Shown piece after piece: positions 9,275 to 18,702 of a DNA stretch of 64,000 nucleotides. The stretch is from Pseudomonadota bacterium. Its GTDB lineage: Bacteria; Pseudomonadota; Gammaproteobacteria; Acidiferrobacterales; UBA6901. The stretch spans positions 124,001 through 188,000 of the forward strand of contig JAJYEE010000003.1 of assembly GCA_021790335.1 (NCBI GenBank), read 5' to 3'. The first letter of the stretch is position 1. Each line of letters begins with the position of its first letter. The position numbers and the translations under genes were made by a program. The notes under the pieces are model-generated. The model saw nothing but the letters and a program-made list of their open reading frames with translations, was not told the origin of the DNA and did not search any database.

Positions 9275-10669
9275 ATGAATATTGATAAACCCTGGGACGG
9301 TCGGTTCACCGAGCCGACAGATGCTTTCGTGGAGGCCTTTACTGCCTCGGTGTCGTTTGACCGGCGGCTGTACCGACAGGACATTGTCGGCTCCGTCGCC
9401 CATGCCAAGATGCTTGCGCATGTCGGTGTACTTACCGGGGCGGAGCGAGATGCCATCGTCAAGGGTCTGTCCGAGATCGAAGCCGAGATCGAAGCCGGCA
9501 CGTTTACCTGGAGTGTGGCGCTCGAGGACGTGCACATGAACATCGAATCGCGCCTAATCGCGCGCATCGGCGAGGCCGGCAAGAAGCTGCATACCGGACG
9601 CTCGCGCAATGACCAGATTGCAACCGACCTGCGGTTGTATCTGCGCGATGCCGCAGACGTGATCGATTCCGCAATCCAGCGGCTTCAGAAAGCGCTGGTC
9701 TCGGTTGCTGAGCGCGAAGTGGACTCGATCATGCCCGGGTTCACCCACCTGCAGGTAGCCCAGCCTGTCACCTTCGGCCACCAAATGCTGGCATGGTTCG
9801 AAATGCTTCAGCGCGATCGCGGGCGTTTCGCGGATTGCCGCCGGCGCATCAACGTCATGCCGCTTGGCGCTGCCGCCCTGGCCGGGACGAGTTATCCGAT
9901 CGATCGCGCATTCGCCGCCCGCCTCCTCGGCTTCGATGCTGTTGCCGAGAATTCGCTGGACGCGGTGTCCGATCGCGATTTCGCCGTGGAATTCGCGGCC
10001 GCCGCCGCATTGCTGATGGTCCATTTGTCGCGCTTTTCGGAGGAGCTGGTGCTGTGGTCATCCAGCCAGTTCGATTTTGTCGAGCTGCCCGATGCGTTCT
10101 GCACGGGTTCGTCGATCATGCCGCAGAAAAAGAACCCGGATGTTCCCGAGCTGGTTCGCGGAAAGAGCGGCCGCGTTGTTGGAGATCTCGTCTCCCTGCT
10201 TGTCATGATCAAGGGCCAACCGCTTGCCTATAATAAGGACAATCAGGAGGACAAGGAGCCGCTGTTCGATGCTCTGGATACCGTGCTCGGCAGCCTCAGA
10301 GCGTATGGTGATCTGGTGCCGAACATCAAAGTCAAGCGTCAATCCATGCTGCATGCCGCGCAACGTGGTTTTTCTACCGCCACCGACCTGGCGGATTATC
10401 TGGTGCGCAAGGGCGTCGCATTTCGCGACGCGCACGAAGTCGTCGGACGGGCGGTCCGCCACGGCGTTGAAAGCGGCAAAGATCTGGCAGACATGACGCT
10501 GGAGGAACTGCGGGGCTTTTCTGCAGCAATCGGCTCGGATGTCTTTGACATATTGACAGTGACCGGGTCGGTGGCCGCCAGGAATCATCTGGGCGGCACT
10601 GCGCCGGAGCAAGTGCGCATGGCCATTGCGCGTGCGCGCGAACGCCTTGAATCTGCGGCGAGGAAATAG
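9275..10669 (+). CDS. argH: Argininosuccinate lyase
   Basis: 464 residues from the ATG at 9275, which gives the family-typical start [14 protein letters not shown]. It splits argininosuccinate into arginine and fumarate, the last step of arginine synthesis. The superfamily signature [12 protein letters not shown] containing the catalytic serine loop is present, as are HTGRSRNDQ and [11 protein letters not shown]. The gene is divergent from algZ, as in Pseudomonas. No clear ribosome site precedes the start. A GC-rich inverted repeat (gcttgcc/ggcaagc, 10670-10706) follows the stop but lacks a T-run. Confidence 0.97.
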   Translation: MNIDKPWDGRFTEPTDAFVEAFTASVSFDRRLYRQDIVGSVAHAKMLAHVGVLTGAERDAIVKGLSEIEAEIEAGTFTWSVALEDVHMNIESRLIARIGEAGKKLHTGRSRNDQIATDLRLYLRDAADVIDSAIQRLQKALVSVAEREVDSIMPGFTHLQVAQPVTFGHQMLAWFEMLQRDRGRFADCRRRINVMPLGAAALAGTSYPIDRAFAARLLGFDAVAENSLDAVSDRDFAVEFAAAAALLMVHLSRFSEELVLWSSSQFDFVELPDAFCTGSSIMPQKKNPDVPELVRGKSGRVVGDLVSLLVMIKGQPLAYNKDNQEDKEPLFDALDTVLGSLRAYGDLVPNIKVKRQSMLHAAQRGFSTATDLADYLVRKGVAFRDAHEVVGRAVRHGVESGKDLADMTLEELRGFSAAIGSDVFDILTVTGSVAARNHLGGTAPEQVRMAIARARERLESAARK

Positions 10670-10724
10670 GCTTGCCGGTGCGCGGTGAGCTGCCGGGCAG
10701 GCAAGCTTACAGGAGCGGGACGGG

Positions 10725-11837
10725 ATGACGCAGGGTCGACGTGAATCCGACAGACAAATCCGGCGGGAGCGGCGCCGTAAGGATCGCCGCCATGGCGACC
10801 GCGTGCGTACGGCGTCCTGGGAGGATCAGCGCATCCAGTACGTGACGCGCTACATGTTCTGGGCTCTTTATCTGCTGTACTTCAGGCTGGGCGGACCGAT
10901 TGTACATGCCTGGCCGGAAAGGACCTCGGTGGTGATTGCGGGCGGCGTGTATTTCGTCCTGACCACCGCGTACCTGCTGCACGCGCGCCGTTATATACGT
11001 TCAGTCGTACGCTGGCGCCTGGCGATGTGGACGGATCTGCTGATGGTATCGTTCGCGGTGATGATCGATCCCCATCCGATGTCGCCCGCGTACCTGGCTT
11101 ACATCATGGTGATATTGGGCAATGGCATGCGCTACGGCATGAGGCTGTTCGCAGAGACGCTGATCGGCACGTTTTCTCTGGTGGCAGTCATCACTGCTCT
11201 ACGCTTCTCTTCCTATCTGCATGTGCTTTCGGCCACAACCCTGTTCTTTCTTGCATTTTTCGCGATCATCATCGTGTACGCCTATTCGCTCATGTCCAGG
11301 ATAGAGAAGAGCCGACTGCAGCTCGAGGTCGAGAGCAACGTGGATCTGCTTACCGGCCTTCTTAACCGGCGCGGCTTGCAGGAACGGGCCGACACGCTGT
11401 TCCGGGAACTCGCCGGTACCGGGAGACAGGCGGCGGTCTTGTTCGCGGACATGGACCGGTTCAAATCGATCAACGACGACCTCGGCCATCATGCAGGTGA
11501 CCGGGTGCTGAAGGAGATTGGAGGCATTATCAGGGCAGCGGTGCGCGAAGACGACGTTGCCGCGCGCTATGGCGGCGACGAATTCGTGATTGTCATGCCC
11601 GATACGGATGTCGACAATGCGGCAGGCGTTGCGCGTCGCCTCCAGGGGGCGGTGGCGCGATGGTCGCAGGAAGACCATATTTCTCTCAGCATGTCTGTAG
11701 GCATCGGCGTCGCTCCGCAAGACGGGCACGATCTGGCGAGCGTGCTGCGACGTGTGGATTCCGCCATGTACCAGGGCAAGCTGGCGGATGGGCGCGGCGG
11801 AATCCGGTGTGCCGGCCAGCAGCCGGATCCAGCGTGA
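10725..11837 (+). CDS. Membrane-bound diguanylate cyclase (GGDEF)
   Basis: 370 residues with an aggagcggg ribosome site. The N-terminus is very basic, followed by about six hydrophobic segments (residues 45-195) and a GGDEF domain. The active-site motif is intact (ARYGGDEFVIVMPD) and the inhibitory I-site RxxD lies exactly five residues upstream (REDD, then VAARY), so the enzyme should make cyclic di-GMP and be product-inhibited. No EAL domain is present. The membrane part has no named sensor motif that I recognise. It follows argH in the same direction but is probably a separate unit. Confidence 0.93.
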   Translation: MTQGRRESDRQIRRERRRKDRRHGDRVRTASWEDQRIQYVTRYMFWALYLLYFRLGGPIVHAWPERTSVVIAGGVYFVLTTAYLLHARRYIRSVVRWRLAMWTDLLMVSFAVMIDPHPMSPAYLAYIMVILGNGMRYGMRLFAETLIGTFSLVAVITALRFSSYLHVLSATTLFFLAFFAIIIVYAYSLMSRIEKSRLQLEVESNVDLLTGLLNRRGLQERADTLFRELAGTGRQAAVLFADMDRFKSINDDLGHHAGDRVLKEIGGIIRAAVREDDVAARYGGDEFVIVMPDTDVDNAAGVARRLQGAVARWSQEDHISLSMSVGIGVAPQDGHDLASVLRRVDSAMYQGKLADGRGGIRCAGQQPDPA

Positions 11838-11848
11838 AGCGGGAATCC

Positions 11849-12214
11849 ATGGACTCACAGGCATCGACGACTGCTCTGGATGGGCTGGTTCAGCGTCTGC
11901 GCGGTTTTGCCCGCGAGCGCGACTGGGAGCAGTTCCATTCGCCCAAAAACCTGTCCATGGCGCTTATCGTGGAAGCGGCGGAGCTGGTCGAACACTTCCA
12001 GTGGCTGACCGAGCAGCAGAGCCTGCAGCTTACCGCGAACAAGCTTGCCGCGGTGGAACAGGAGCTCGCCGACATATTCATTTATCTCATTCGCATCTCC
12101 GACCGCCTGGGCGTGAACCTGGTCGAGGCTGCATGGCGCAAGATCGAGATCAATGAGCGCAAGTATCCGGCCGACAAGGTGCGCGGGAAGGCAGGCAAGT
12201 CCGATGATTCCTGA
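11849..12214 (+). CDS. MazG-like nucleotide pyrophosphohydrolase (dCTPase/RS21-C6 type)
   Basis: 121 residues from the ATG at 11849; an in-frame GTG at 11834 is a possible alternative. It is a small all-alpha MazG-fold protein with the metal-binding EAAELVEHFQWL (ExxxE) and EQELADIFIYLIR (ExxD) motifs. Family members hydrolyse non-canonical or deoxynucleoside triphosphates to monophosphate and pyrophosphate and help sanitise the nucleotide pool. It begins 11 bases after the GGDEF gene, so the two may be co-transcribed. Substrate unproven. Confidence 0.87.
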   Translation: MDSQASTTALDGLVQRLRGFARERDWEQFHSPKNLSMALIVEAAELVEHFQWLTEQQSLQLTANKLAAVEQELADIFIYLIRISDRLGVNLVEAAWRKIEINERKYPADKVRGKAGKSDDS

Positions 12215-12289
12215 CAGGATTGCTCGTTCGTTTCCAGTCGGCACGAGTCCGTGTGGCCGGCCGTTGCGTACCGATGGCGCGACCCATCC

Positions 12290-13114
12290 TTGAACTATCG
12301 CCACAGTTACCACGCCGGCAACATTGCCGATGTATTCAAGCACTATGTGCTCACCCTGGTGCTGGAGGCATTACACCGCAAAGACACACCATTCTGCGTG
12401 ATTGATAGCCACGCCGGTGCCGGGCTCTACGAGCTCGGGCGAAGCGGAGAACACGAGCAGGGAATAGGACAGTTGTGGCCGGAGCGCGGGGCTTGGACGG
12501 CGCTGGCCGGCTACCTTGAAATCATCGCGCGGTTCAACCCCGGCGGCAGACTCAGGTTCTACCCGGGTTCACCGATGATCATACGTGAGTTTCTGAGAAC
12601 AGGGGATCGGGCAGTGTTGCTGGAGCTGCACCCGGAGGAGTATGCCTGTCTCAGGGAATCCATGCATGACATCCGCGGCATCGGGGTGCATCACATTAAT
12701 GCCTGGAACGGAATCAGGGCGTTCGTCCCGCCGAAGGAAAATCGCGGACTGGTACTGATCGACCCGCCCTACGAACGGCCGGACGAATTTACGGCCGTTG
12801 CCGCCGCTCTGCGCCATGGCATGCGACACTGGCGCAACGGCATATATCTCGCGTGGTATCCGATCAAGTCGCGCCGGCCGGTCGAGTCCTTCTACCGTGC
12901 AGTGGCTGCCATCAGGGCGCCGGCGCACGCAGTGGAATTCATCACGTTACCGCTAGATATGGAACGCCGCCTCAATGGCAGCGGACTGCTGGTCATCAAT
13001 CCGCCGTGGCGGCTCCTGGAAACGCTGCACGCCAGTCTGCCGCCGCTTGCCGAGCGTCTTGCCGGTATCGGTGGTTCGCCGCAGGTTCGGCTGGTCGATC
13101 TGGCAGCGAATTGA
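12290..13114 (+). CDS. rlmJ: 23S rRNA A2030 N6-methyltransferase
   Basis: 274 residues if it starts at TTG 12290, which aligns with the conserved family start (x-Y-R-H-S-Y-H-A-G-N-x-A-D-V-F-K-H); a GTG at 12251 would add 13 poorly conserved residues. It is a Rossmann-type SAM methyltransferase with the catalytic motif DPPYE (in LVLIDPPYERPDEF) and the SHAGAGLY SAM loop. RlmJ methylates the N6 of A2030 in 23S rRNA before 50S assembly. The lack of an ATG makes the start uncertain; the function assignment is firm. Confidence 0.92.
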   Translation: MNYRHSYHAGNIADVFKHYVLTLVLEALHRKDTPFCVIDSHAGAGLYELGRSGEHEQGIGQLWPERGAWTALAGYLEIIARFNPGGRLRFYPGSPMIIREFLRTGDRAVLLELHPEEYACLRESMHDIRGIGVHHINAWNGIRAFVPPKENRGLVLIDPPYERPDEFTAVAAALRHGMRHWRNGIYLAWYPIKSRRPVESFYRAVAAIRAPAHAVEFITLPLDMERRLNGSGLLVINPPWRLLETLHASLPPLAERLAGIGGSPQVRLVDLAAN

Positions 13115-13349
13115 TTCCGCGCCGCCGGAATCGCTGCTGATGGACGGGGCATACGAATTTGACCCCGGTCAATGCCGTGGCGTCAGAAGGGTGTAGCGTA
13201 GGTGACTCGTCAGCTGGCGAGATGGCCGGCAGATGTGTCCCACAGGGCAGGCTGGGGTGGATGCCACAGGCAACCCAAGCTCTGGGCTCGCAACAGATCC
13301 CTATCCGGGATGTCAGGTAACGAGCTTCTAGTCCCGTGGATCTGCCGGC

Positions 13350-13796
13350 TCATCCTTTTCTGCGCGTCGCTGGAGCTTTCACGGAAGGCGGCAGAGCGGT
13401 CGGACGCTTCAGGTTGCGCCTGATCGTGGCAAGTGCGATCACGGGTCCTTGACCGATCCCTTCGCAGCGTAGTGCCTCCGCTTTCCACGCGGCAGGTCGG
13501 ATAAGTTCCGGCCACCACGGGTAGGTTTTGCACTGCAGCGGGCGTACCGAATATATCCGGCAACTACGGTCGTCGAGGAGAAACGGACAGCGGCCGTCGG
13601 CGCCAAGGCGAATTCCTTCGACCTTATCATTTACCGGCACGACATAACGGCGCCGGAACCAAGGCCGCGAGAGACCCAGATAATCCCGTATCGCCTCCTG
13701 CTCCGCCTGTCCTATTTCGACGTAGTGGCCGGCACCACCGGTGCAGCAGGCACCGCAGCCGGTGCACCGGAAACGCAAACCGGTCATCCCCTCCAT
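13350..13796 (-). CDS. YkgJ-family CxxCxxCC metal-binding protein
   Basis: 148 residues from the ATG at 13796, chosen because AGGAG sits 4 bases upstream; an upstream in-frame start at 13823 is possible. The N-terminal CTGCGACC and later RCPFLLDDRSCRIYSVRPLQC cysteine clusters are the signature of the YkgJ zinc/iron-chelating family. Biochemical role unknown for the family. 235 bases with no visible gene separate it from rlmJ, to which it converges. Confidence 0.85.
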   Translation of the reverse strand: MEGMTGLRFRCTGCGACCTGGAGHYVEIGQAEQEAIRDYLGLSRPWFRRRYVVPVNDKVEGIRLGADGRCPFLLDDRSCRIYSVRPLQCKTYPWWPELIRPAAWKAEALRCEGIGQGPVIALATIRRNLKRPTALPPSVKAPATRRKG

Positions 13797-13890
13797 CAGG
13801 CTCCTGGTCATTCCGTACCGCAATACCGTGACGATTTCTGCAGCCGCACCGCGTGGCTCCGGTCTGCCCTAGTGCTGCAGCTTCTGCGGT

Positions 13891-14427
13891 CTACTTGATA
13901 CGCCACAGGGCAGCCAGTGACGAAACCGGGCCACTGTTTGCCGAAAGCGGAAGCTCAACGCGCCGGATGTGGTCGAGTGCTCCGGATACGCGGTCGAATG
14001 TGCCGTACAGGTAGCGAAACAGCCTGATGCGCGCCGGATCCGATTCGAAGTAGGCGCTGTGCCAGAAGGCGCTGCGACCTTGCTCCAGATAATATCCGAG
14101 CTGGCCACGCGCAGCCAGGCGTTCACGGAACAGCCCGCTCATGAACAGCGAATATTCACCGATGTGGCGTACGATCAGTGCCTCGCGCGGCCGGTTTACG
14201 GGTGCATTGTCCCAGCCCTGCGTACGCCTCCATTCGGCGAGCATGCCGGCGATGTTGGTCACCGGTTCGCCGCCGGCGTTTCTGACGACATCAAGCATGC
14301 GCACGTGACTGAAGCGTGTCAGCACGTCGCTGACATAGTCCACGGCAGCCGGCTCGGCGACGCCATGAACCCCGAAACCGTGCTGAACCTGGCGATGGAA
14401 AAACTGGTAAAGTCCCGGGACTAACAT
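13891..14427 (-). CDS. Conserved hypothetical protein
   Basis: 178 residues from the ATG at 14427, preceded by a good GGGGAGGGGG ribosome site. No signal peptide or membrane segment, and no motif I recognise. The composition is protein-like, with alternating helices, conserved-looking aromatic stretches (FWHSAYFESDPARIRLFRYLY) and no low-complexity runs, so I consider it real. It is in tandem with the YkgJ-family gene on the same strand (94-base gap). Function not assignable. Confidence 0.65.
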   Translation of the reverse strand: MLVPGLYQFFHRQVQHGFGVHGVAEPAAVDYVSDVLTRFSHVRMLDVVRNAGGEPVTNIAGMLAEWRRTQGWDNAPVNRPREALIVRHIGEYSLFMSGLFRERLAARGQLGYYLEQGRSAFWHSAYFESDPARIRLFRYLYGTFDRVSGALDHIRRVELPLSANSGPVSSLAALWRIK

Positions 14428-15274
14428 GCACAAACCCCCTCCCCATGAACGTGGGCGCTGGCTGTCTGCGGTGACTCTTCAATCAAATTATAGAACAAGA
14501 CGGGAAAGCGGGTCGCAACACCTGATTTCAAGGACGGTGCCGGTCTCCGCGGTCCCGTCGAAGCCGGTTTCTGCAGCCGTAAGGGCCGGCTCCTGAGTTC
14601 TGCCGCGGTTCGGAGTCGCTGCGCGCTTCTCTAGGGGCAGCCGCCGCCGGTAGCCTCGAATCTGGCGGGGCCTCGTTCCGGCATTGTCTTCGGCAGTTGC
14701 CGACGTTTCCTCCAGAGCGAGCTGCGCTGCGCAGAGATGCCCCGTTCTCTGCGGCCGCAGTAACTTGCCCGGGCTCAAGGGGCCGATGGCCGAGGTGCGA
14801 CGTCTGCGACCGACGCCGGACCGGAAGTCCGGCGGTACGGCCGGACTTCGACAGGGTTTTGTATCTACCCGGGCCTCGTTACCATTGGCAACCGGAGTAC
14901 GTTGTGTTCCCGCGGCGTCAGGTCGGCTTGCCCCGGGGGTGAGGCTTTGTGATGGAGGTGCGCATAGGTATGATGTCTGGCAAGGTTTGGCAGTACTGTC
15001 AGCGTGATGGCGACCGGTGGGGAAGGTAGCGTCGGTCGCGCGCCAGGACAGCTTACGTGGGCATGGCCGTACCGATCCTGCAGGAAGGTGCGGCATTATC
15101 TGCTGGCAGGGAAGCTGACAGGCGGATTCCGAGGACCCGGACACATCAAAAAATCGCGCCCCGGCGCAAGGGTTCTGCGTCGATAAGCGTCGCGAGGTCA
15201 GCCCGGGAAGGCGACCGCGGTCCGGAAACGTGTTTTGCGTGCGGCACATCGATCATCGAAATCGGGACAAATAC
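14428..15274. other. 847-base spacer before purT, no gene recognised
   Basis: A long minus-strand frame crosses this stretch but its translation is Pro/Arg/Ser-rich with no domain, so I reject it. The sequence has several short GC-rich inverted repeats (for example ccggac/gtccgg near 14816-14832). The right end must hold the purT promoter. It could be a decayed gene or a repeat remnant. Confidence 0.45.
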
Positions 15275-16498
15275 ATGGTTGTCATTGGAACGCCCCTCTC
15301 TCCCACCGCCACCCGCATTCTGCTGCTCGGCAGCGGTGAACTCGGCAAGGAAATTACCATCGCCGCCCAGCGTCTGGGGGTTGAGGTCGTCGCAGTCGAC
15401 CGTTACCCCAATGCGCCGGCCCATCAGGTCGCGCATCGGGCACACGTGATCGACATGACGGACGGCGATGCCCTGCGCAGGCTGGTGGAGCAGGAGCGGC
15501 CGCAAATCATAGTGCCCGAGATCGAAGCCATTGCAACCGGGGCACTGCTTGAGATTGAGGTGTCCGGGCTCGCGGAGGTGATTCCTACCGCCCGTGCCGC
15601 ACACTTGACCATGAACCGCGAGGGCATTCGCCGGCTTGCCAGCGAAGAGCTCGGACTTCCGACCTCGCGCTACGCATTTGCCTCGAGCCTGGATGAATTC
15701 AAGGGCAAGATCGACCAGGACATCGGCTACCCGTGCGTGGTCAAGCCAGTGATGTCGTCGTCCGGAAAAGGACAGTCGCGTGTGGACAGTCCCGAGCAGG
15801 TGGCGGCGGCATGGGGCTACGCCAGCAGCGGCGCGCGCGTCCGCAACACGCGCGTTATTGTAGAATCGCTGGTCGAATTCGAGTACGAGATCACGCTCCT
15901 CACCGTGCGTGCCTTCAACGGCGACGGTCGGATCGAGACTCATTTCTGCGACCCCATCGGACATCTTCAGGTTCATGGAGATTATGTGGAGAGCTGGCAG
16001 CCGCACCCAATGAGCGAGCGTGCCCTGGCCAAGTCCAAGGACATTGCCGAACGCGTTACCGGCGCACTCGGCGGGCGCGGCGTATTCGGCGTGGAGCTGT
16101 TCGTAAAGGGTGATGAGGTCTGGTTTTCCGAAGTAAGTCCGCGCCCACATGACACCGGCATGGTGACGATGATCACCCAGGCGCAGAACGAGTTCGCATT
16201 GCATGTGCGCGCAATTCTCGGGCTTCCCGTGGGAACGCGCATGCGACGTGCCGGTGCGAGCGCCGTGATTTACGGCGGAATCTCGGGTGAGGGCGTGGTG
16301 TTTGAAGGCGTGGACGAAGCGTTGCGCATACCCGAGACTAACCTGCGTCTGTTCGGCAAACCGGTGTCCTATGAGCGCCGACGCATGGGAGTAGCGCTGG
16401 CCGCCGCCGACAACGTTGATGTCGCGCGCCGGCGTGCCAAGGACTGCGCAGCGAAGGTCCGGCCGCGCGCCGCGAAATCACCGCCTCAGTTGAAGTAG
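15275..16498 (+). CDS. purT: Formate-dependent phosphoribosylglycinamide formyltransferase
   Basis: 407 residues from the ATG at 15275 ([26 protein letters not shown], matching the family start). PurT is an ATP-grasp enzyme that makes formyl-GAR from GAR, formate and ATP in purine synthesis, independent of folate. Visible landmarks are [17 protein letters not shown], the ATP-grasp loop [10 protein letters not shown], and the metal-binding [25 protein letters not shown]. The 3' end overlaps by 13 bases the convergent Slp gene. Confidence 0.97.
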   Translation: MVVIGTPLSPTATRILLLGSGELGKEITIAAQRLGVEVVAVDRYPNAPAHQVAHRAHVIDMTDGDALRRLVEQERPQIIVPEIEAIATGALLEIEVSGLAEVIPTARAAHLTMNREGIRRLASEELGLPTSRYAFASSLDEFKGKIDQDIGYPCVVKPVMSSSGKGQSRVDSPEQVAAAWGYASSGARVRNTRVIVESLVEFEYEITLLTVRAFNGDGRIETHFCDPIGHLQVHGDYVESWQPHPMSERALAKSKDIAERVTGALGGRGVFGVELFVKGDEVWFSEVSPRPHDTGMVTMITQAQNEFALHVRAILGLPVGTRMRRAGASAVIYGGISGEGVVFEGVDEALRIPETNLRLFGKPVSYERRRMGVALAAADNVDVARRRAKDCAAKVRPRAAKSPPQLK

Positions 16499-16986
16499 CC
16501 GATTCCGACGCCTAGCCGGAAGCTTGGCTCGGCGCCGGTTTCTGGCTGCTTGGGCCATAGGTGCAGTTGCTCGACGTCCAGTACCGCGAAGCGGTAAGGA
16601 GCCTCACCCACGAATCCCGCCTTTATCTCCATGACCGTCCCGACCGCGGTAACGAGGCGGCCGGGTGCGTAGTCGACCGTCTCGAGATATCCCCGCTGGC
16701 GGAGAATAAAGCGGCCGAGATCCTTCTTTCCGAGTTCAGGCCTTGCCGAGCGGTCCAGCGGGTAGGCCAATACCTCCAGGTCGGTCCGGTCGCTCAGATT
16801 CTTCGCGGTGACGATCACTCCTCCCCACTCGACCCGATGGCCTCGGGCCGTGCCGATGTCGGCCACCGCCTGCACCGGCGTCAGTGCCGTATCGACATTG
16901 GTCAGGTCAAATGGCGGGGTGGTGGCGCAGGCCGCGAGCAGGGTGCTGCCGATGCAGGCCAAAGTCAGGGTCGCCGAAAGTCGCAT
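16486..16986 (-). CDS. Slp-family outer-membrane lipoprotein (copy 1)
   Basis: 166 residues. A lipoprotein signal peptide ends in the lipobox LLAAC, with Cys at residue 19. The body matches the Slp family (starvation-inducible outer-membrane lipoprotein): [28 protein letters not shown] and a C-terminal LHLWP. Function poorly known; in enterics it is made in stationary phase and acid stress. It lies 12 bases downstream of a second Slp gene in tandem. Confidence 0.88.
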   Translation of the reverse strand: MRLSATLTLACIGSTLLAACATTPPFDLTNVDTALTPVQAVADIGTARGHRVEWGGVIVTAKNLSDRTDLEVLAYPLDRSARPELGKKDLGRFILRQRGYLETVDYAPGRLVTAVGTVMEIKAGFVGEAPYRFAVLDVEQLHLWPKQPETGAEPSFRLGVGIGYFN

Positions 16987-16998
16987 AAGTGTCTCCCG

Positions 16999-17523
16999 TC
17001 AATAGTAGCGGCCATAGGGGAAGGGATAACCCCACGGATACCACGGGTCTGGCCAGAACGGGCTGTAGTAGTAACGCCGCACCGGCTCCGGGCGTGGCCA
17101 CAGGTGAACCTGCTGCGCCTTGACCACCGGAAATGTATAGGGGTATTCGCCGATCTTGCGGGACTGGGGCGCCAGCAAGGTGCCGCTGACCGTGATGTCC
17201 CGGCCGTTGGCATAGATCGACGGGTCGAGAAATCCCGGTACTTGTGCGAGAAAACGTCCTTCTGTCTGGTCGGTTTGCTGCGGTCTGCCGTCGCCATCAA
17301 GGGGGCGTTCGACGACCTCTATCCAAGTATCGGTCGCCCGGTTCTCGACGCCGGCGATGGTGCCACCCCAGCGTATCCGGTTGCCAATGAGCTGCGCGCC
17401 CGCTGCACGCGCCTCGGCAACCGTGATGTTGCCGGGCGCCGGTTCCCGTATGGACCTGGGTATCGTGGCGGCGCAGCCGGTCAGCACCAGCGCCAGACCA
17501 AGCATGACACTGAGCTGCTTCAT
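16999..17523 (-). CDS. Slp-family outer-membrane lipoprotein (copy 2)
   Basis: 174 residues, with lipobox LVLTGC (Cys at residue 17). The same Slp core as its neighbour is visible (RIRWGGTIAGVENRATDTWIEVVERPL ending in VHLWP), but the C-terminus carries an aromatic and proline-rich tail (many Y, W and P over the last 25 residues) not present in copy 1. The pair looks like an old tandem duplication, transcribed together on the minus strand. Confidence 0.88.
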   Translation of the reverse strand: MKQLSVMLGLALVLTGCAATIPRSIREPAPGNITVAEARAAGAQLIGNRIRWGGTIAGVENRATDTWIEVVERPLDGDGRPQQTDQTEGRFLAQVPGFLDPSIYANGRDITVSGTLLAPQSRKIGEYPYTFPVVKAQQVHLWPRPEPVRRYYYSPFWPDPWYPWGYPFPYGRYY

Positions 17524-17794
17524 GCACCCTACATTACTCCGTCATGCTCCCCGACGGTAGACCTGCAAGGCCGGTCGTGCCGCACCCTTCGCGGCGCGTC
17601 GAAGGCTGGCCACACCAGCGGCCATGCTGCGGTCGTTGCGATTGTCTGCCCCCGCGCCACGGACATGAGCGCCGGAATCCGGGGTTTGGCCAAGCGAGGG
17701 GGTGACGTGGCGTACATGCCGCAGCTAGAATTACCGGTGAGCGGCAGGAAGCGCGGATGTTCCCCTGGTCTTGTTACTGCAGAAGGTGTGATCG

Positions 17795-18073
17795 ATGGGC
17801 TGGTTTGTCGACTTCAAGTGCCCGTATTGCAGGTATGAGGAGCTTGGCATCGGGGTGGGCCGCGGACAACGTCCGTTTCCGTTTCTTGCGCTGTTCTCCT
17901 GCGCCAACTGCAAATCCGTCGGCAGCACATGGGTCGATGAAAACAAGACGCCGCGCTGCGGTGCCTGCTACCACGAAGGCGTGACGCTGCTTGCAGATGA
18001 TGTGTGCCGTGTCGATTGTCCCAAGTGCGGCGAAGCGGCGATCATCACCCGCGGCGAGGGGGTCTGGGAGTAG
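17795..18073 (+). CDS. Small double zinc-ribbon protein, unknown function
   Basis: 92 residues with four CxxC knuckles (CPYC, CANC, CGAC, CPKC), so probably two zinc ribbons. No other domain. An arrangement of paired knuckles without basic DNA-binding helices suggests a structural or protein-interaction role, but I cannot assign one. It ends 1 base before the convergent cyaY gene. Confidence 0.7.
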   Translation: MGWFVDFKCPYCRYEELGIGVGRGQRPFPFLALFSCANCKSVGSTWVDENKTPRCGACYHEGVTLLADDVCRVDCPKCGEAAIITRGEGVWE

Positions 18074-18074
18074 G

Positions 18075-18395
18075 TCAGGCGATGCGCACCGGCATGTGGG
18101 CCTGCTGACTTATGATGCGCGAGAGCTCGGCAAACAATTCCGTACCGCTTTGATCGTTCACCCACCGATCGCCGGCTTCCTGGTAGCCGTAGTGGTAACC
18201 GCCGGACTTTGCCGCGACCCAGATCTGGGCAGCCGCACCCTGCTTGTTGACGATGACTTTACTGCCGTCCGTGAACTCCAGCGTCAGAATGTCTCCGGCA
18301 TTCTCGAACTCTATGTCTGCGCCGCTTGCCTCCACTGCCTGCTCGATACGGCTGAGCGTCTTCTCGACCTTCAGATTGAAATCGGCCTCGTTCAT
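18075..18395 (-). CDS. cyaY: Frataxin-like iron-binding protein CyaY
   Basis: 106 residues from the ATG at 18395. The N-terminal acidic helix (NEADFNLKVEKTLSRIEQAVE) and the core strands with GYHYGYQEAGDRWVNDQSGTELFAELS are the CyaY/frataxin signature. It binds iron on the acidic ridge and modulates iron-sulfur cluster assembly through IscS. It sits opposite lptM-lysA, the usual gammaproteobacterial arrangement. Confidence 0.95.
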   Translation of the reverse strand: MNEADFNLKVEKTLSRIEQAVEASGADIEFENAGDILTLEFTDGSKVIVNKQGAAAQIWVAAKSGGYHYGYQEAGDRWVNDQSGTELFAELSRIISQQAHMPVRIA

Positions 18396-18538
18396 GTCCA
18401 CCGTCCAGGACTTAATAGTTCATTTGACGGATGTTACCGGAGTCGCAAGCGGAGCAACAAGCACGGCCCTGCAAGCTGCTGTTTATCGTTGCACGGGGCA
18501 GGGCTAAACTAGCGGTCGGGTTGAAATCGGATGCCGAG

Positions 18539-18691
18539 ATGAATTTTCGCTGCTTCGCACTACGCTTATCGCTTCTGGCTGCTTTCGCGGCTGCGTTCAG
18601 TCTGACGGGTTGCGGGCTTAAAGGGCCGCTTTATCTGCCAAGCCGGCCGGCGCCGCACAAGGCCGCCCCAGAACCGGCCCCCTCTCGTTGA
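18539..18691 (+). CDS. lptM: LPS translocon maturation chaperone LptM (YifL-type lipoprotein)
   Basis: 50 residues from the ATG at 18539. Signal peptide followed by lipobox SLTGC and then the diagnostic GLKGPLYLP, with a Pro/Ala-rich tail. LptM assists disulfide maturation of the LptD/E outer-membrane translocon. It is immediately upstream of lysA, its conserved neighbour, and the two are probably one transcript. Confidence 0.92.
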   Translation: MNFRCFALRLSLLAAFAAAFSLTGCGLKGPLYLPSRPAPHKAAPEPAPSR

Positions 18692-18702
18692 AACTCGCCG
18701 CC

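Noticed and set aside
15222-15240. PurR-like box upstream of purT (acgcaaa...gtttccg)
   Set aside because: Half-sites are spaced too widely for the 16-bp PurR consensus.
14488-15249. 253-residue minus-strand frame
   Set aside because: Pro/Arg/Ser-rich, no domain, and it runs to the purT start region; no ribosome site.
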